Positions 26,196 to 35,639 are shown, counted from the first letter of the stretch. The stretch: DNA of 64,000 nucleotides from HGM04593 sp045636545 (GCA_045636545.1 JAZTXR010000099.1:14264-78263), one strand, 5' to 3'. The notes: a model not told the origin generated them from the letters alone. Numbers and translations: made by a program.

Positions 26196-27411
26196 ATTCC
26201 TTTATTTTCCTGTAAAGCGTGCGTTCCGAAATGTTCAGTTCCTTTGCAGCGTTGCGGCGCTTGCCCTTGTTCCTTTCAAGTGCCTGGAGTATTGTCTTTT
26301 TCTCTACGTCATCGAGCGACAGGGTCTCCTCAATATATTCATCGACAACGTTTTCTACAGGCTCGTAGTGGAGTGGTGTGCTCTCAATGTGGTATGCGGA
26401 CTCGATGCGGTGGGCTGCAACCGGCATTTCGTTTGTCTCTGTGTAATATGTGGCTTCGCGTTTGGTGTTCTCTTGCGTGTTGCGCAAAGTCTCTATCTGT
26501 TTCTTGAGTTCGGTTATGTCGCGGCGCATATCGAACAATACGCTATAGAGAATCTCGCGCTCACTCTCAAATGTCTTGCCCTCGTTTTTGCGCCCTGCAA
26601 TTGTGGGCAGGTTGTTTGTCTGTTCCTTGGGCAGGTAGTGTGCGACGGTGTCTCCATTTATGTCGCGGTTCAGTTCCAGAATTGATATCTGTTCTGCAAT
26701 GTTCTTCAACTGGCGTATGTTTCCCGGCCACGAATATCCAGTGATGGCTCTTTTTGCACTCTCATCGAGCTGAATCCTGGGTACGTTGTATTTTGCGGCA
26801 AAATCCATAGAGAATTTCTTGAACAGCAGTATCGTGTCATCGCCACGTCTGCGCAGTGGCGGCACGTTGATGGGCACGGTGCTTAGGCGGTAATAGAGGT
26901 CTTCCCTGAAACGTCCGTCAGCTATTGCCTCGGGCAGGTTCACGTTGGTTGCGCATACTATGCGCACATTTGTCTTCTCTACATCCGATGAGCCGACCCT
27001 GATATATTCTCCGTTTTCCAGTACGCGCAACAGACGAGCCTGTGTTGCCATTGGCAACTCGGCTACCTCGTCAAGGAATATTGTGCCGCCGTCGGCTTCG
27101 CTGAAGTATCCTTTACGTTCATTCACGGCACCGGTGAATGCTCCCTTTACGTGTCCGAAGAGTTCGGAGTCAATGGTGCCTTCGGGGATGGCGCCGCAGT
27201 TCACTGCAATGTATTTGCCATGTTTGCGCACACTGTTGGTGTGTATTATCTTGGGGAAGAATTCCTTTCCCACACCGCTCTCGCCGGTGATGAGCACCGA
27301 CAGGTCGGTCTGCGCCACCTGGATGGCGGTGTCTATTGCTCTGTGCAGTTCCGGGTCATTTCCAATGATTCCGAACTGTTGTTTTACTTTCTGTATATCG
27401 TTCAGGTTCAT
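26182..27411 (-). CDS. Sigma-54-dependent transcriptional activator without receiver domain
   Basis: This protein has 409 residues from the ATG at 27411. The frame extends 26 codons further upstream, but that extension overlaps the SLC13 gene and is Cys/Lys-rich junk. The AAA+ domain begins almost at once: Walker A GESGVGKE, the sigma-54 contact loop GAFTGA, Walker B GGTIFLDEVAEL, and the arginine finger region LYYRLS. After a variable linker with a coiled-coil stretch (DMRRDITELKKQIETLRNTQENT), the C-terminus is a Fis-type HTH (RRNAAKELNISERTLYRKIKEYG). With no sensory domain, activity must be set by abundance or a partner. It heads the lptE-TPR-secG run. Confidence 0.9.
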   Translation of the reverse strand: MNLNDIQKVKQQFGIIGNDPELHRAIDTAIQVAQTDLSVLITGESGVGKEFFPKIIHTNSVRKHGKYIAVNCGAIPEGTIDSELFGHVKGAFTGAVNERKGYFSEADGGTIFLDEVAELPMATQARLLRVLENGEYIRVGSSDVEKTNVRIVCATNVNLPEAIADGRFREDLYYRLSTVPINVPPLRRRGDDTILLFKKFSMDFAAKYNVPRIQLDESAKRAITGYSWPGNIRQLKNIAEQISILELNRDINGDTVAHYLPKEQTNNLPTIAGRKNEGKTFESEREILYSVLFDMRRDITELKKQIETLRNTQENTKREATYYTETNEMPVAAHRIESAYHIESTPLHYEPVENVVDEYIEETLSLDDVEKKTILQALERNKGKRRNAAKELNISERTLYRKIKEYGIE

Positions 27412-27460
27412 ATAATATCTTTTGTTGGCATATTTGCCCGTCTGGCAACTTGGCCGTTGT

Positions 27461-29335
27461 TTAGAATGGGAAAAGCAAAGGCAGTACAAGTATCATTACG
27501 ATACCCAGTATTACCTGTAGCGGCAAGCCCACCTTCACGTAGTCTGAGAATGTGTATTGTCCGGCCGGCTTGACCAAAGCATTGGGTGGTGTGGAGAACG
27601 GCGATGCAAAACATAGGCTTGCTCCCAATGTCACCGCAAAAAGCATTGGGACGGGGTTTACGTCTATGCTCAGGGCGCATTTCATTGCAATGGGGGCCAT
27701 AAGCACGGCTGTCGCAGTGTTGCTGATGAACATTGTCAGCAATGATGTCGCAAAGTATATTGCGGCAAGCATTACGCTCGGGTGGAATCCGCCGAGTGAC
27801 TTTTCCAACGATGATGAAACCCAGGTCGATATTCCTGTCTTCTCCAAAGCTATCGAAATCGGTATCATTGCAGCAATGAGCATGATGCTTTCCCAGTTTA
27901 TGGTCTTGTATGCGGCCTCCACGTTTCGGAAACAGCCGGTGAGCACAGTCAGCAATCCAGCAATCACGACTGCCGTTACAGGGGCTACAATGTTGAATGC
28001 CATCGTTACAATCATTGCAATCATAATCACCGCAGCGATGGGGGCCTTGTAGTCCAAAGTCACTTTGGCTGCCTCCTCGAGCGGACGTCCCATGACAATC
28101 CATTCGTTGGTCTCTTTCTCAAGGTTGGCGATATTGCTCCAGGTGCCCTGTACAAGGAGTACGTCGCCGGTGTGTATTGTCTCGTTGGCGAGTCCTTGGA
28201 GAATATATTCGCCCTTGCGGCATATTCCCAGAATGCTTACATTGTATCTGGTACGGAACTGTACCTCCTTGATGCTCTTGTTTATGACGGTCGATGACGG
28301 CATAAGTACAATTTCGGCAACGCCAATATCATAGAAGTCGAGTCTGTTCGCTTCGTTGTCGGTTATATACTCAAGATTGTAGTCGGCCATGAGCTTCTTT
28401 ACCTGCTCCTCGGCGCCCGAAATGTAAAGCATGTCACCGGCGCGCAACATGGTGTCGGAATCGGCCGCCTGCTGAATTACGGATTTAGTGAGGAAATTGC
28501 GCTGGCCTTTCTCAATGTGGCGCACCTCGATGATGTTGAGGCTGTAGACCTTTCTGATGTTCAGCTCGCCAATCATCTTGCCTGCAGCAAGCGAATCATG
28601 GTTCACCTGTACCTTGTGCAGACTGTTTGATATGCCGTACTCCTTTACCAGTGTCTTGAGCGATTTTGCACTGCTGGCACTCTTACCGCTCAATGAACCC
28701 GGCTTGGAGAGGTATCTCTTGCTCAACGGGAGGAGAATTATAGTGCCTACCAGTGCGCAGATGAGACCCACGGGCAAGAATGTGAAGAAGCCAAGTCCCT
28801 CATGTCCGCTCTTTATCAGTTCTTCATTTATCACAAGGTTCGGTGGGGTACCGATGAGTGTCATCATACCGCTCATGCTGCTTGCGAATGCCAATGGCAT
28901 GAGCAGGCGGCTGGGGTTCATCTTGGCGCTCATTGCCATACTGACGACAATGGGAATCATTATGGCGACAGTACCGGTGTTGCTGACAAATGCTCCCATG
29001 AATGATGTCACGGCCATAACCAGGATGAAAAGGCGTGTCTCGCTGTTCCCTGCAAGGCGCATGAGCTTGGAACTTATCATCTTGGCAAGTCCTGTCTGGA
29101 ATATGGCGCCACCTACGACAAAAAGTCCCACCATCATTATTACGGCCGTGCTCGAAAATCCGGAGAACGCCTCTTGGGATGTCGGCTCCAGGATGCCCAT
29201 GATGACAAGCATTGCAAGTGCGCACAGCGCAACGATATCGGAGCGTATCTTTCCCGATATGAAGAAAACCATTGTGAATATCAAGGTCGCAAGTGTCCCG
29301 ATTGCATCGAGATTCTCAGAAATGAATGTATACAT
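27461..29335 (-). CDS. SLC13-family permease with two TrkA-C domains
   Basis: This 624-residue inner-membrane transporter has two bundles of helices (about 1-200 and 400-624). They are separated by two RCK-C/TrkA-C regulatory domains (about 215-290 and 300-385, for example ELNIRKVYSLNIIEVRHIEK and EVQFRTRYNVSILGICRKGE). The paired signature loops SNTGTVAIMIPI and SNTATAVLMAPI, plus GTPPNLVINE, are the ion- and substrate-binding hairpins of the divalent anion/sodium symporters. The substrate could be sulfate, dicarboxylate or another anion. A -7 box TAACTTTG (29371-29364, minus) is 29 bases upstream. It ends 49 bases before the sigma-54 activator and may be co-transcribed. Confidence 0.88.
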   Translation of the reverse strand: MYTFISENLDAIGTLATLIFTMVFFISGKIRSDIVALCALAMLVIMGILEPTSQEAFSGFSSTAVIMMVGLFVVGGAIFQTGLAKMISSKLMRLAGNSETRLFILVMAVTSFMGAFVSNTGTVAIMIPIVVSMAMSAKMNPSRLLMPLAFASSMSGMMTLIGTPPNLVINEELIKSGHEGLGFFTFLPVGLICALVGTIILLPLSKRYLSKPGSLSGKSASSAKSLKTLVKEYGISNSLHKVQVNHDSLAAGKMIGELNIRKVYSLNIIEVRHIEKGQRNFLTKSVIQQAADSDTMLRAGDMLYISGAEEQVKKLMADYNLEYITDNEANRLDFYDIGVAEIVLMPSSTVINKSIKEVQFRTRYNVSILGICRKGEYILQGLANETIHTGDVLLVQGTWSNIANLEKETNEWIVMGRPLEEAAKVTLDYKAPIAAVIMIAMIVTMAFNIVAPVTAVVIAGLLTVLTGCFRNVEAAYKTINWESIMLIAAMIPISIALEKTGISTWVSSSLEKSLGGFHPSVMLAAIYFATSLLTMFISNTATAVLMAPIAMKCALSIDVNPVPMLFAVTLGASLCFASPFSTPPNALVKPAGQYTFSDYVKVGLPLQVILGIVMILVLPLLFPF

Positions 29336-29484
29336 TTTGGATAATTCTTGATTGTGATGCTTGCAAAGTTAGCAAAATTATGGGATAAAAATGTGCTTTT
29401 ATTGTGTAAAATGAGTATATTCGCATCAACTTTCGCGCGGTCGATTCGTATCTTACTGCGTGTTGGGGGATAAACAAGGTTCAT

Positions 29485-32400
29485 ATAAAACTGTTTAAGT
29501 ACATATTCGGTACGGTTGCGGTTATTGCTGCTATGCTTTTCCTGCTACTGATGTCAATGAGGCTCGGCTATGTCAAGTCTCACTTGGCTTCTTTTGCTTC
29601 GGCCGAAATAGCCGGCAGATACGGTGTGCCGCTTGATGTCAAGGAGATAGAGGTGCGCAGTCTCAACGATGTGCGTTTGAAAGGAGTGGTACTGTATGAT
29701 GCCGGTGGCGACACTCTGCTGTGTGCCGATGAGGCGCGGGCCTATCTGCAGACAAAAAGGCTGCTGAAGGGTGAGGTGAGGGTCAATACACTGCTGTTCG
29801 CAGCTCCGGATATCAGGTTGAACCGTGCCGCGCCCGGTGAGGATTTGAATGCCGGATTCCTGATTGGAGTGTTTTCACGTGACAGCAAAGAGGAAAAGTC
29901 AAAGATAGATTTGCGTATAAACCAATTGCTTGTATATGACGGAAAACTCTCTTACGATGTTTTGAGTGAGGTGCGGGACAGTGCCGGGTTTGACCCTGGA
30001 CATATATCCGTGACAGACCTCTCCTGTAATCTCTCGCTCAAGGAGTTGCGTGATGACAGACTTGACCTCTACGTGCGTTCCATAAGCGGTATGGAACGTT
30101 GTGGCTTTACGCTGGACAGGTTGCGCGTAAATATCCAAAAGGAGGGTGATAGCATATTTCTCGGTAATCTTGAACTCAGGACACCGCGCAGCAACCTTGT
30201 CTCGGATAGGCTTGAAGTGCGTACGGACAGCATATTGGAAGATATTGCTTTTTCCGGAATGCTTGGAAGCGACTGTCTTGACCTGAACGATGTCGCGCCG
30301 TTCATGAAGCTTCCGCTTGAGGAGCTGCCACCGTTGGCGTTCAGCCTTAATGGTTCTTATGACAAGGACAGTGTGGGCGTATCGCTCTCTTTGTTGGCAA
30401 CCGACAATAGTTTCGGTGCCGATGCTGATGCCATTGTCATCTCTCCTTTGGTGGAGCAGATGAATGGTCGTGTGATTGTCAAAGAACTTTCTCTCTCTGA
30501 AACGATGCTGACGGATATTCTACCTCTTTTCGCTGGCATTCCTATCGGTTATGATGTCGCTGACAAGTTGGGGGGTGTGCGTTTGGATGGAGATATCCGG
30601 TTCGACAAGAGCCGTGTGGCAGGTGAACTTGCTTTAAACTGCAAGAGTGGCAAGATAATCGCTGACGGTTCTTTGGATTCTACATGGAATTATGAACTGG
30701 AATTGGATGGCAGGGGAGTGAACCTGGAGAAACTTACAGGTGTGGACAGGCTCAAGACTTGCGATGTATGTCTTGATTTGTCGGGTAATGTCAAGGATAG
30801 CGGCAACTATGCTACAGTTGAAGGCAACGTCACCGACCTTATATATAATGATTATAGTTATGCTCCCATCTGTTTCAGTGCCCGTTGTGCAGACGATGTC
30901 ATAACGGCAAATGTGGCGACCGATGACTCTAATGCGAAGATACAGCTTGTGGCAAGGTACGGTGTCGCGGACGAAAGAAAACTGAAACTTTCTTTGAAGA
31001 GTGAATGTTTTTCGCCAGTAGGTCTCAATCTCTATGATAGTGACAAGGATGCTGAATTCTCTTTTGAGTTGAATGGCGAGTATATCGATTATGGCGCTGG
31101 AAAGACCATAGTCAATGCAAAAATAGACAATCTCTCGTTCAAAAGTGACGGCGATACAACCCTGGTGCGCAATTTTTATGTCAGCGACAACAGGGCCGGT
31201 GATGACAGATTCATTGTTGTGACATCGGATTTTGTAAATGCAAGCATATATGGCGATTTTGATTTCAGAAGTATAAAGAGCAGCCTTGCCGGTATGTTGG
31301 AAACCTATTTCCCGGTTCTGGATATAGACCCGGCTGAGAATGTCGCTTCATCTTTTGCGAATGATTTTTATTACGATGTCACAATAAAGAACACTGTGCC
31401 ATTGACAAAGATGTTCAATCTTCCGGCAACAGTGCTTGAGCCATCGGTCATCAAGGGTGTATTCAATGAACGGGAAAACATCTTCAATGTAGATGCTGAA
31501 ATATACAAGCTCGATTTGAATGGCGGGCTGATACGTTCTTTCAGTGTTGACGGCAAGGCGGGAGGTGCCGGTCTTGCCATGAATGTGCAGCTTGTCAAGC
31601 CCTTGTCGCGCAAGATAAAGAATTTTGACTACAATAACAGGGCAGAGGATGTTGTAGTGAGGGTCAATGCCAATGCTGTGTCCGACAAGGCACACTTTTA
31701 TGTCAATTGGAACAACTTCAAACCCGATGATGTCATGATGGGTACGGTGCGTATGGATGCCGAACTCAGTCGCGATGACAAACGTGAACTGGAACTCAAA
31801 GCAAGAATTCACAATGACAGTATCACGCACAGGAACAAGGTGTGGCATATAAACGAGGGTACAGTCTCGGGAAAAATGGACAGGCTGCTGGTTGAGAATA
31901 TCGGCCTCTACAGTGGTGGACAGAGTGTTAGGGTTGAAGGTGTAGTGGGTAAGGAGGAGAGTGATACCCTGAATGCTTATCTGGAGGATTTTGAGGTAGC
32001 GACGGTCTTTGACCTGATAAAATTCCGCATATTGGATTTTGGCGGCCGTGCAACCGGAACGGCTATGGGCACAGGTCTGTTGTCGGCACCCAATGCCGGC
32101 GGTCGCATCGCTGTAGAGAATTTCAGTATCGATGATGCCGAGATTGGAAAAGGCGACGTCTATGTGGGGTGGGAAAATGAGAGCAAGAGCATTGTGCTTG
32201 ATGCCGACATATACAATAAAGAGAATGAACTCTCCACAGTCAAGGGATTCTTGTCCCAGCCGAACGACACCATAACATTGAAGATTGATGCAAATAGTCT
32301 CAATGCTGCATTCATGAACAAGAAGCTGGGGACATTCCTCTCCGATATTGATGGTGCCGGCAGTGGTAAGGTGCATATACATGGCGGATGGCGTGCTGTC

Positions 32401-33951
32401 GATTTTGAGGGGGCTGTGGCTTTGTTCTGTTCAGCGAAACTGAATGCAAACAATGTAAGGTATTATTTTTCGGGCGATTCCATCAGGTTTTCCGACGGTG
32501 TCATGGCCTTTGATAATGCAAGAATCTATGACAGGTATGGAAACAAGGGGCTCCTTGACGGTCCTTTGAAACACACTAATCTGAGCCGGTGGACCTGTAA
32601 TTTCAACGTGAAAGCCGATGATATGCTGGTGTATGACACGGAGGATTTTGGTTCTTTGCCATTCTATGCCACGGTGTTCGCTACCGGCGATGCGAAGATA
32701 AGCAGTGACGGTGCGGGATTGTTTCTGAAGGTGAATGCCAAGAGTATGCCCGGTTCGCGCTTTGTGTACAATTCAAATATGACAAGCGGAGCCCGTGACA
32801 ACAGTTTCGTGACCTTTACCGATAACAGCAAACGTAAAAAGAGTGAACAGGCCTTGGTGCGTAATGTCGGGACAAAGGATGCATACAGCAAGACCGCTAG
32901 TAAGATGACTCTTGATTTTATGCTTGATATCAACGAGTCACTCGAGGTGAAGGTCTACACCAATCTGCAGGCCGATGATTATATCAGCCTATATGGTAAC
33001 GGTCCCATGAATGCCATTTATGATGACAGGAACGGTTTCAGCATGAAAGGACATCTCAACCTTGACCGTGGTGCATGTAAATTCACTGTGCAGGATATAT
33101 TCACCAAAGTCTTTGACATAACCAAGGGTAGTACGTTGACTTTTAACGGTGACCCTTACAAGGCCGAACTCAATCTTAAGGCAAAATACCTTGTACCTTC
33201 GGCATCGCTCGGTGACCTCACTACAGAGATTGCAAGGCGCAAGACGGTGAAGGTGAACTGTATTATGGACATTACAGGCAGTCTTGCATCGCCAAATCTT
33301 GCCTTTGACCTTGAACTCCCCGAGGGTAGTGAGGAGGAACGCGAGCTGCTTGCCAGCGTGGCCAGTACGCCCGACCAGAAGAATATGCAGTTCATCTACC
33401 TGCTGGGTGTGGGTAAATTCTACACTTTTGACACCAACAGTGCGCAGACCGGAATGACAAACTCAACATCGGCAGTGGAGTCGTTCATCTCCAATACAAT
33501 ATCGGGCCAGATAAACAATATGCTCGGTAAAATCATCAATAGCGGCAATTGGGATATCTCGGGCAACATATCTACCAGCGAACGCGGGTGGAACAGTATG
33601 GAGGTCGAGGGTATGCTGCGTGGCCGTCTGCTCAACAACCGTCTGCAGATAAATGGAAACCTCGGTTATCGTGAGAACCCCATTGCAAACAGGAACTTTA
33701 TTGGCGATTTTGAGCTCTTGTGGCTTTTGAGTCCCAAATACAATTGGAATATCAAGGCATACAGCAAGACCAATGACCGTTACTTCTCAAAGACCGACCT
33801 CACCACTCAGGGTGTAGGAACATCAATACTACTGGAATTTGACCGCTGGAAATGGTGGGGCAGAAAAAAGGACAGGAAAGTGAACGGTGGTGAAACCCTG
33901 CAGACAGATGGAGCCGGAAGTGAAATCCGGGAGAGTGATGATGAAGAATGA
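29485..33951 (+). CDS. tamB: TamB-like translocation and assembly module protein (AUA start proposed)
   Basis: This protein of about 1488 residues spans the periplasm as a long beta-taco groove, ending in the TamB C-terminal domain (residues about 1130-1440, with LTFNGDPYKAELNLKAKYLVPSASL and FDLELPEGSEEERELLASV). It is involved in outer-membrane protein or phospholipid transport. The first ATG, at 29533, falls in the middle of the predicted N-terminal membrane anchor. The in-frame codons upstream read IKLFKYIFGTVAVIAAMLFL, a lysine-flanked anchor starting at ATA 29485 with AAGG five bases before it. No in-frame ATG, GTG or TTG exists further up before a stop. A -7 box TATATTCG lies at 29416-29423. 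The gene is followed by argF' after 24 bases. Confidence 0.85.
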   Translation: MKLFKYIFGTVAVIAAMLFLLLMSMRLGYVKSHLASFASAEIAGRYGVPLDVKEIEVRSLNDVRLKGVVLYDAGGDTLLCADEARAYLQTKRLLKGEVRVNTLLFAAPDIRLNRAAPGEDLNAGFLIGVFSRDSKEEKSKIDLRINQLLVYDGKLSYDVLSEVRDSAGFDPGHISVTDLSCNLSLKELRDDRLDLYVRSISGMERCGFTLDRLRVNIQKEGDSIFLGNLELRTPRSNLVSDRLEVRTDSILEDIAFSGMLGSDCLDLNDVAPFMKLPLEELPPLAFSLNGSYDKDSVGVSLSLLATDNSFGADADAIVISPLVEQMNGRVIVKELSLSETMLTDILPLFAGIPIGYDVADKLGGVRLDGDIRFDKSRVAGELALNCKSGKIIADGSLDSTWNYELELDGRGVNLEKLTGVDRLKTCDVCLDLSGNVKDSGNYATVEGNVTDLIYNDYSYAPICFSARCADDVITANVATDDSNAKIQLVARYGVADERKLKLSLKSECFSPVGLNLYDSDKDAEFSFELNGEYIDYGAGKTIVNAKIDNLSFKSDGDTTLVRNFYVSDNRAGDDRFIVVTSDFVNASIYGDFDFRSIKSSLAGMLETYFPVLDIDPAENVASSFANDFYYDVTIKNTVPLTKMFNLPATVLEPSVIKGVFNERENIFNVDAEIYKLDLNGGLIRSFSVDGKAGGAGLAMNVQLVKPLSRKIKNFDYNNRAEDVVVRVNANAVSDKAHFYVNWNNFKPDDVMMGTVRMDAELSRDDKRELELKARIHNDSITHRNKVWHINEGTVSGKMDRLLVENIGLYSGGQSVRVEGVVGKEESDTLNAYLEDFEVATVFDLIKFRILDFGGRATGTAMGTGLLSAPNAGGRIAVENFSIDDAEIGKGDVYVGWENESKSIVLDADIYNKENELSTVKGFLSQPNDTITLKIDANSLNAAFMNKKLGTFLSDIDGAGSGKVHIHGGWRAVDFEGAVALFCSAKLNANNVRYYFSGDSIRFSDGVMAFDNARIYDRYGNKGLLDGPLKHTNLSRWTCNFNVKADDMLVYDTEDFGSLPFYATVFATGDAKISSDGAGLFLKVNAKSMPGSRFVYNSNMTSGARDNSFVTFTDNSKRKKSEQALVRNVGTKDAYSKTASKMTLDFMLDINESLEVKVYTNLQADDYISLYGNGPMNAIYDDRNGFSMKGHLNLDRGACKFTVQDIFTKVFDITKGSTLTFNGDPYKAELNLKAKYLVPSASLGDLTTEIARRKTVKVNCIMDITGSLASPNLAFDLELPEGSEEERELLASVASTPDQKNMQFIYLLGVGKFYTFDTNSAQTGMTNSTSAVESFISNTISGQINNMLGKIINSGNWDISGNISTSERGWNSMEVEGMLRGRLLNNRLQINGNLGYRENPIANRNFIGDFELLWLLSPKYNWNIKAYSKTNDRYFSKTDLTTQGVGTSILLEFDRWKWWGRKKDRKVNGGETLQTDGAGSEIRESDDEE

Positions 33952-33975
33952 GTTATATATAATACATAGTGCAAT

Positions 33976-34932
33976 ATGAGAAACTTTACATCCGTAAACG
34001 ATATATGCGACCTGAAGAAGGCGCTTGATGAGGCTTTTGAGATAAAGGCCGACCGATACAAGTATTGTGACCTGGGCAAGAACAAGACCCTGATGATGGT
34101 CTTCTTCAATTCAAGCCTGCGTACAAGGCTGAGCACGCAAAAGGCTGCCTTGAATCTTGGAATGAACGTCATTGTACTCGACATAAACCAGGGTGCCTGG
34201 AAACTTGAGACCGAGCGCGGTGTGATAATGGACGGCGACAAGCCCGAGCATCTTCTCGAGGCGATACCCGTTATGGGAAGTTACTGCGATGTGATAGGCG
34301 TACGCTCGTTCGCACGTTTTGAGAACAAGGCAGATGACTACAATGAGGTTATCCTCAATCAGTTCATAAAATATTCCGGCCGTCCGGTATTCTCAATGGA
34401 GGCTGCTACGCGCCATCCGTTGCAAAGCTTTGCCGACCTCATAACCATTGAGGAGTACAAGACCAAGCCACGTCCTAAGGTTGTGCTCACCTGGGCGCCG
34501 CATCCCAAGGCACTGCCGCAGGCTGTGCCCAATTCGTTTGCCGAGTGGATGAATGCTGCGGGTTATGATTTTGTAATCACCCATCCCAAGGGGTATGAAC
34601 TTGACCCGGCCTTTGTCGGCAATGCCCGTGTGGAGTATGACCAGATGAAGGCCTTTGAGGGTGCCGACTTCATATATGCGAAGAACTGGTCGGCATACAG
34701 CGGTGACAATTATGGCAAGGTGCTTTCTACCGACCGCGAATGGACCGTGAGCGAGCGCCAGATGGCCGTTACCGACAATGCCTATTTCATGCACTGTCTG
34801 CCGGTGAGACGTAATATGATAGTCACGGACGATGTCATTGAGAGTGAACGCTCTCTGGTTATCCCCGAGGCTGCCAACCGTGAGATTTCGGCAACCGTGG
34901 TGCTGAAGAATATTCTCGAAGGTCTAAAGTAA
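33976..34932 (+). CDS. argF': N-succinylornithine (acetylornithine) carbamoyltransferase
   Basis: This 318-residue arginine-biosynthesis enzyme carbamoylates an acylated ornithine instead of free ornithine. The carbamoyl-phosphate loop FFNSSLRTRLST (43-54), GDKPEHL (87-93), FSMEAATRHPLQSFADL and HCLPVRRN are visible. Pro90 sits at the position where Bacteroides fragilis SOTCase has Pro and Xanthomonas AOTCase has Glu, the residue known to choose between succinyl- and acetylornithine. This sequence therefore points to succinylornithine. It starts 24 bases after tamB and is probably co-transcribed, an unrelated pairing. Its stop is 4 bases from the convergent doxX stop, with no hairpin between. 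Confidence 0.93.
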   Translation: MRNFTSVNDICDLKKALDEAFEIKADRYKYCDLGKNKTLMMVFFNSSLRTRLSTQKAALNLGMNVIVLDINQGAWKLETERGVIMDGDKPEHLLEAIPVMGSYCDVIGVRSFARFENKADDYNEVILNQFIKYSGRPVFSMEAATRHPLQSFADLITIEEYKTKPRPKVVLTWAPHPKALPQAVPNSFAEWMNAAGYDFVITHPKGYELDPAFVGNARVEYDQMKAFEGADFIYAKNWSAYSGDNYGKVLSTDREWTVSERQMAVTDNAYFMHCLPVRRNMIVTDDVIESERSLVIPEAANREISATVVLKNILEGLK

Positions 34933-34936
34933 CAAT

Positions 34937-35380
34937 CTATTTCCTGTTCAGCAGTATCCTTTTTAGAATACCGTCTACCGAGAATTTTCCGGGACCGGTG
35001 ATGTATAGCAATGCAAAGATGGCAAGGTACATCAGCGACAGCTCCTTTACATCGAGCGGGTCGCCAGCGTGTATCACAAAAAGTGCTATGCACATTGTGA
35101 ATATCATTGGAATGAGGCACAGACGGAAAAGTGCGCCAAGGATGAAGCCTATCGAGCAAAGAATCTCGGCAAAGAGCACCAGCCACAGTGAGAGCGCACT
35201 GCCAAGGCCAATGGGGTCGGGGAATGTGTCGGGGATATCGCCGTAGAGGTGCAGTTTGGCTATTCCATGTGAGAGGAACAGGAACCCGAAGATGATTCGT
35301 GCCATAACAAGCACCAATGACTTTGTCGATGAAGAGTCGGGCTCGTGCAGGAGTAGCTTGATGAATCTGTTGTTGTACAT
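34937..35380 (-). CDS. DoxX-family membrane protein
   Basis: This 147-residue protein has four membrane helices (about 26-45, 60-85, 88-105, 112-130). The first contains the family's LVMARIIFGFLFLSHGIAKL motif, with RIxxGxxFxxxGxxKL spacing. DoxX-like proteins take part in membrane redox or stress responses, but the specific role is unknown. The last T of its start codon complement (35380) is also the first base of repeat copy B, so the whole 5' leader, and probably the promoter, lies in the repeat. Confidence 0.85.
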   Translation of the reverse strand: MYNNRFIKLLLHEPDSSSTKSLVLVMARIIFGFLFLSHGIAKLHLYGDIPDTFPDPIGLGSALSLWLVLFAEILCSIGFILGALFRLCLIPMIFTMCIALFVIHAGDPLDVKELSLMYLAIFALLYITGPGKFSVDGILKRILLNRK

Positions 35381-35639
35381 AGAAACTGTTTAAATTTCTT
35401 TCAAAAATAATTTTACATTACACGCGAAGAAAACTTGTCTTTTTATGCCCTTTTTTGTCCGTTTTTCCTTTTTTCGCAGTTACATAGCCCGCTATGCGCC
35501 TTTGCTGCACGAACCCACTCTCGCTCGGCAAAGCAAGTGAACTTTCTTTGCACTCGCTTATTCGTGGCTTTGAAAAAAGAAAAAACAGCCTAAAAAAGTC
35601 CTATAAAAATTTCAAGGACATAAATTAAAACAGTTTCTA
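35380..35639. repeat. MITE-like repeat element, copy B (260 bp)
   Basis: TAGAAACTGTTTAAATTT at the left end faces AAATTAAAACAGTTTCTA at the right end, inverted repeats with one mismatch in 18. The interior is non-coding, with T-rich tracts and the core shared with copy A: GTTACATAGCCCGCT at 35489-35503 and CTCGGCAAAG at 35524-35533. It also has a small hairpin AAGCAAGTG / CACTCGCTT. It accounts for almost all of the 324-base gap between doxX and the SIMPL gene. No transposase frame is present and no clear target-site duplication can be read. Confidence 0.7.

Noticed and set aside
27412..27489. N-terminal extension of the sigma-54 activator
   Set aside because: It overlaps the 3' end of the SLC13 gene and has no domain character; the family begins near residue 27.
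29486..29505. AAACTGTTTAAGTACAT as an element end at tamB
   Set aside because: It matches eight or nine bases of the repeat end by chance within the tamB anchor codons, and no inverted partner is nearby.
31348..32382. 344-codon minus-strand frame inside tamB
   Set aside because: Antisense shadow of a continuous beta-repeat protein; no signal peptide, promoter or recognisable domain.
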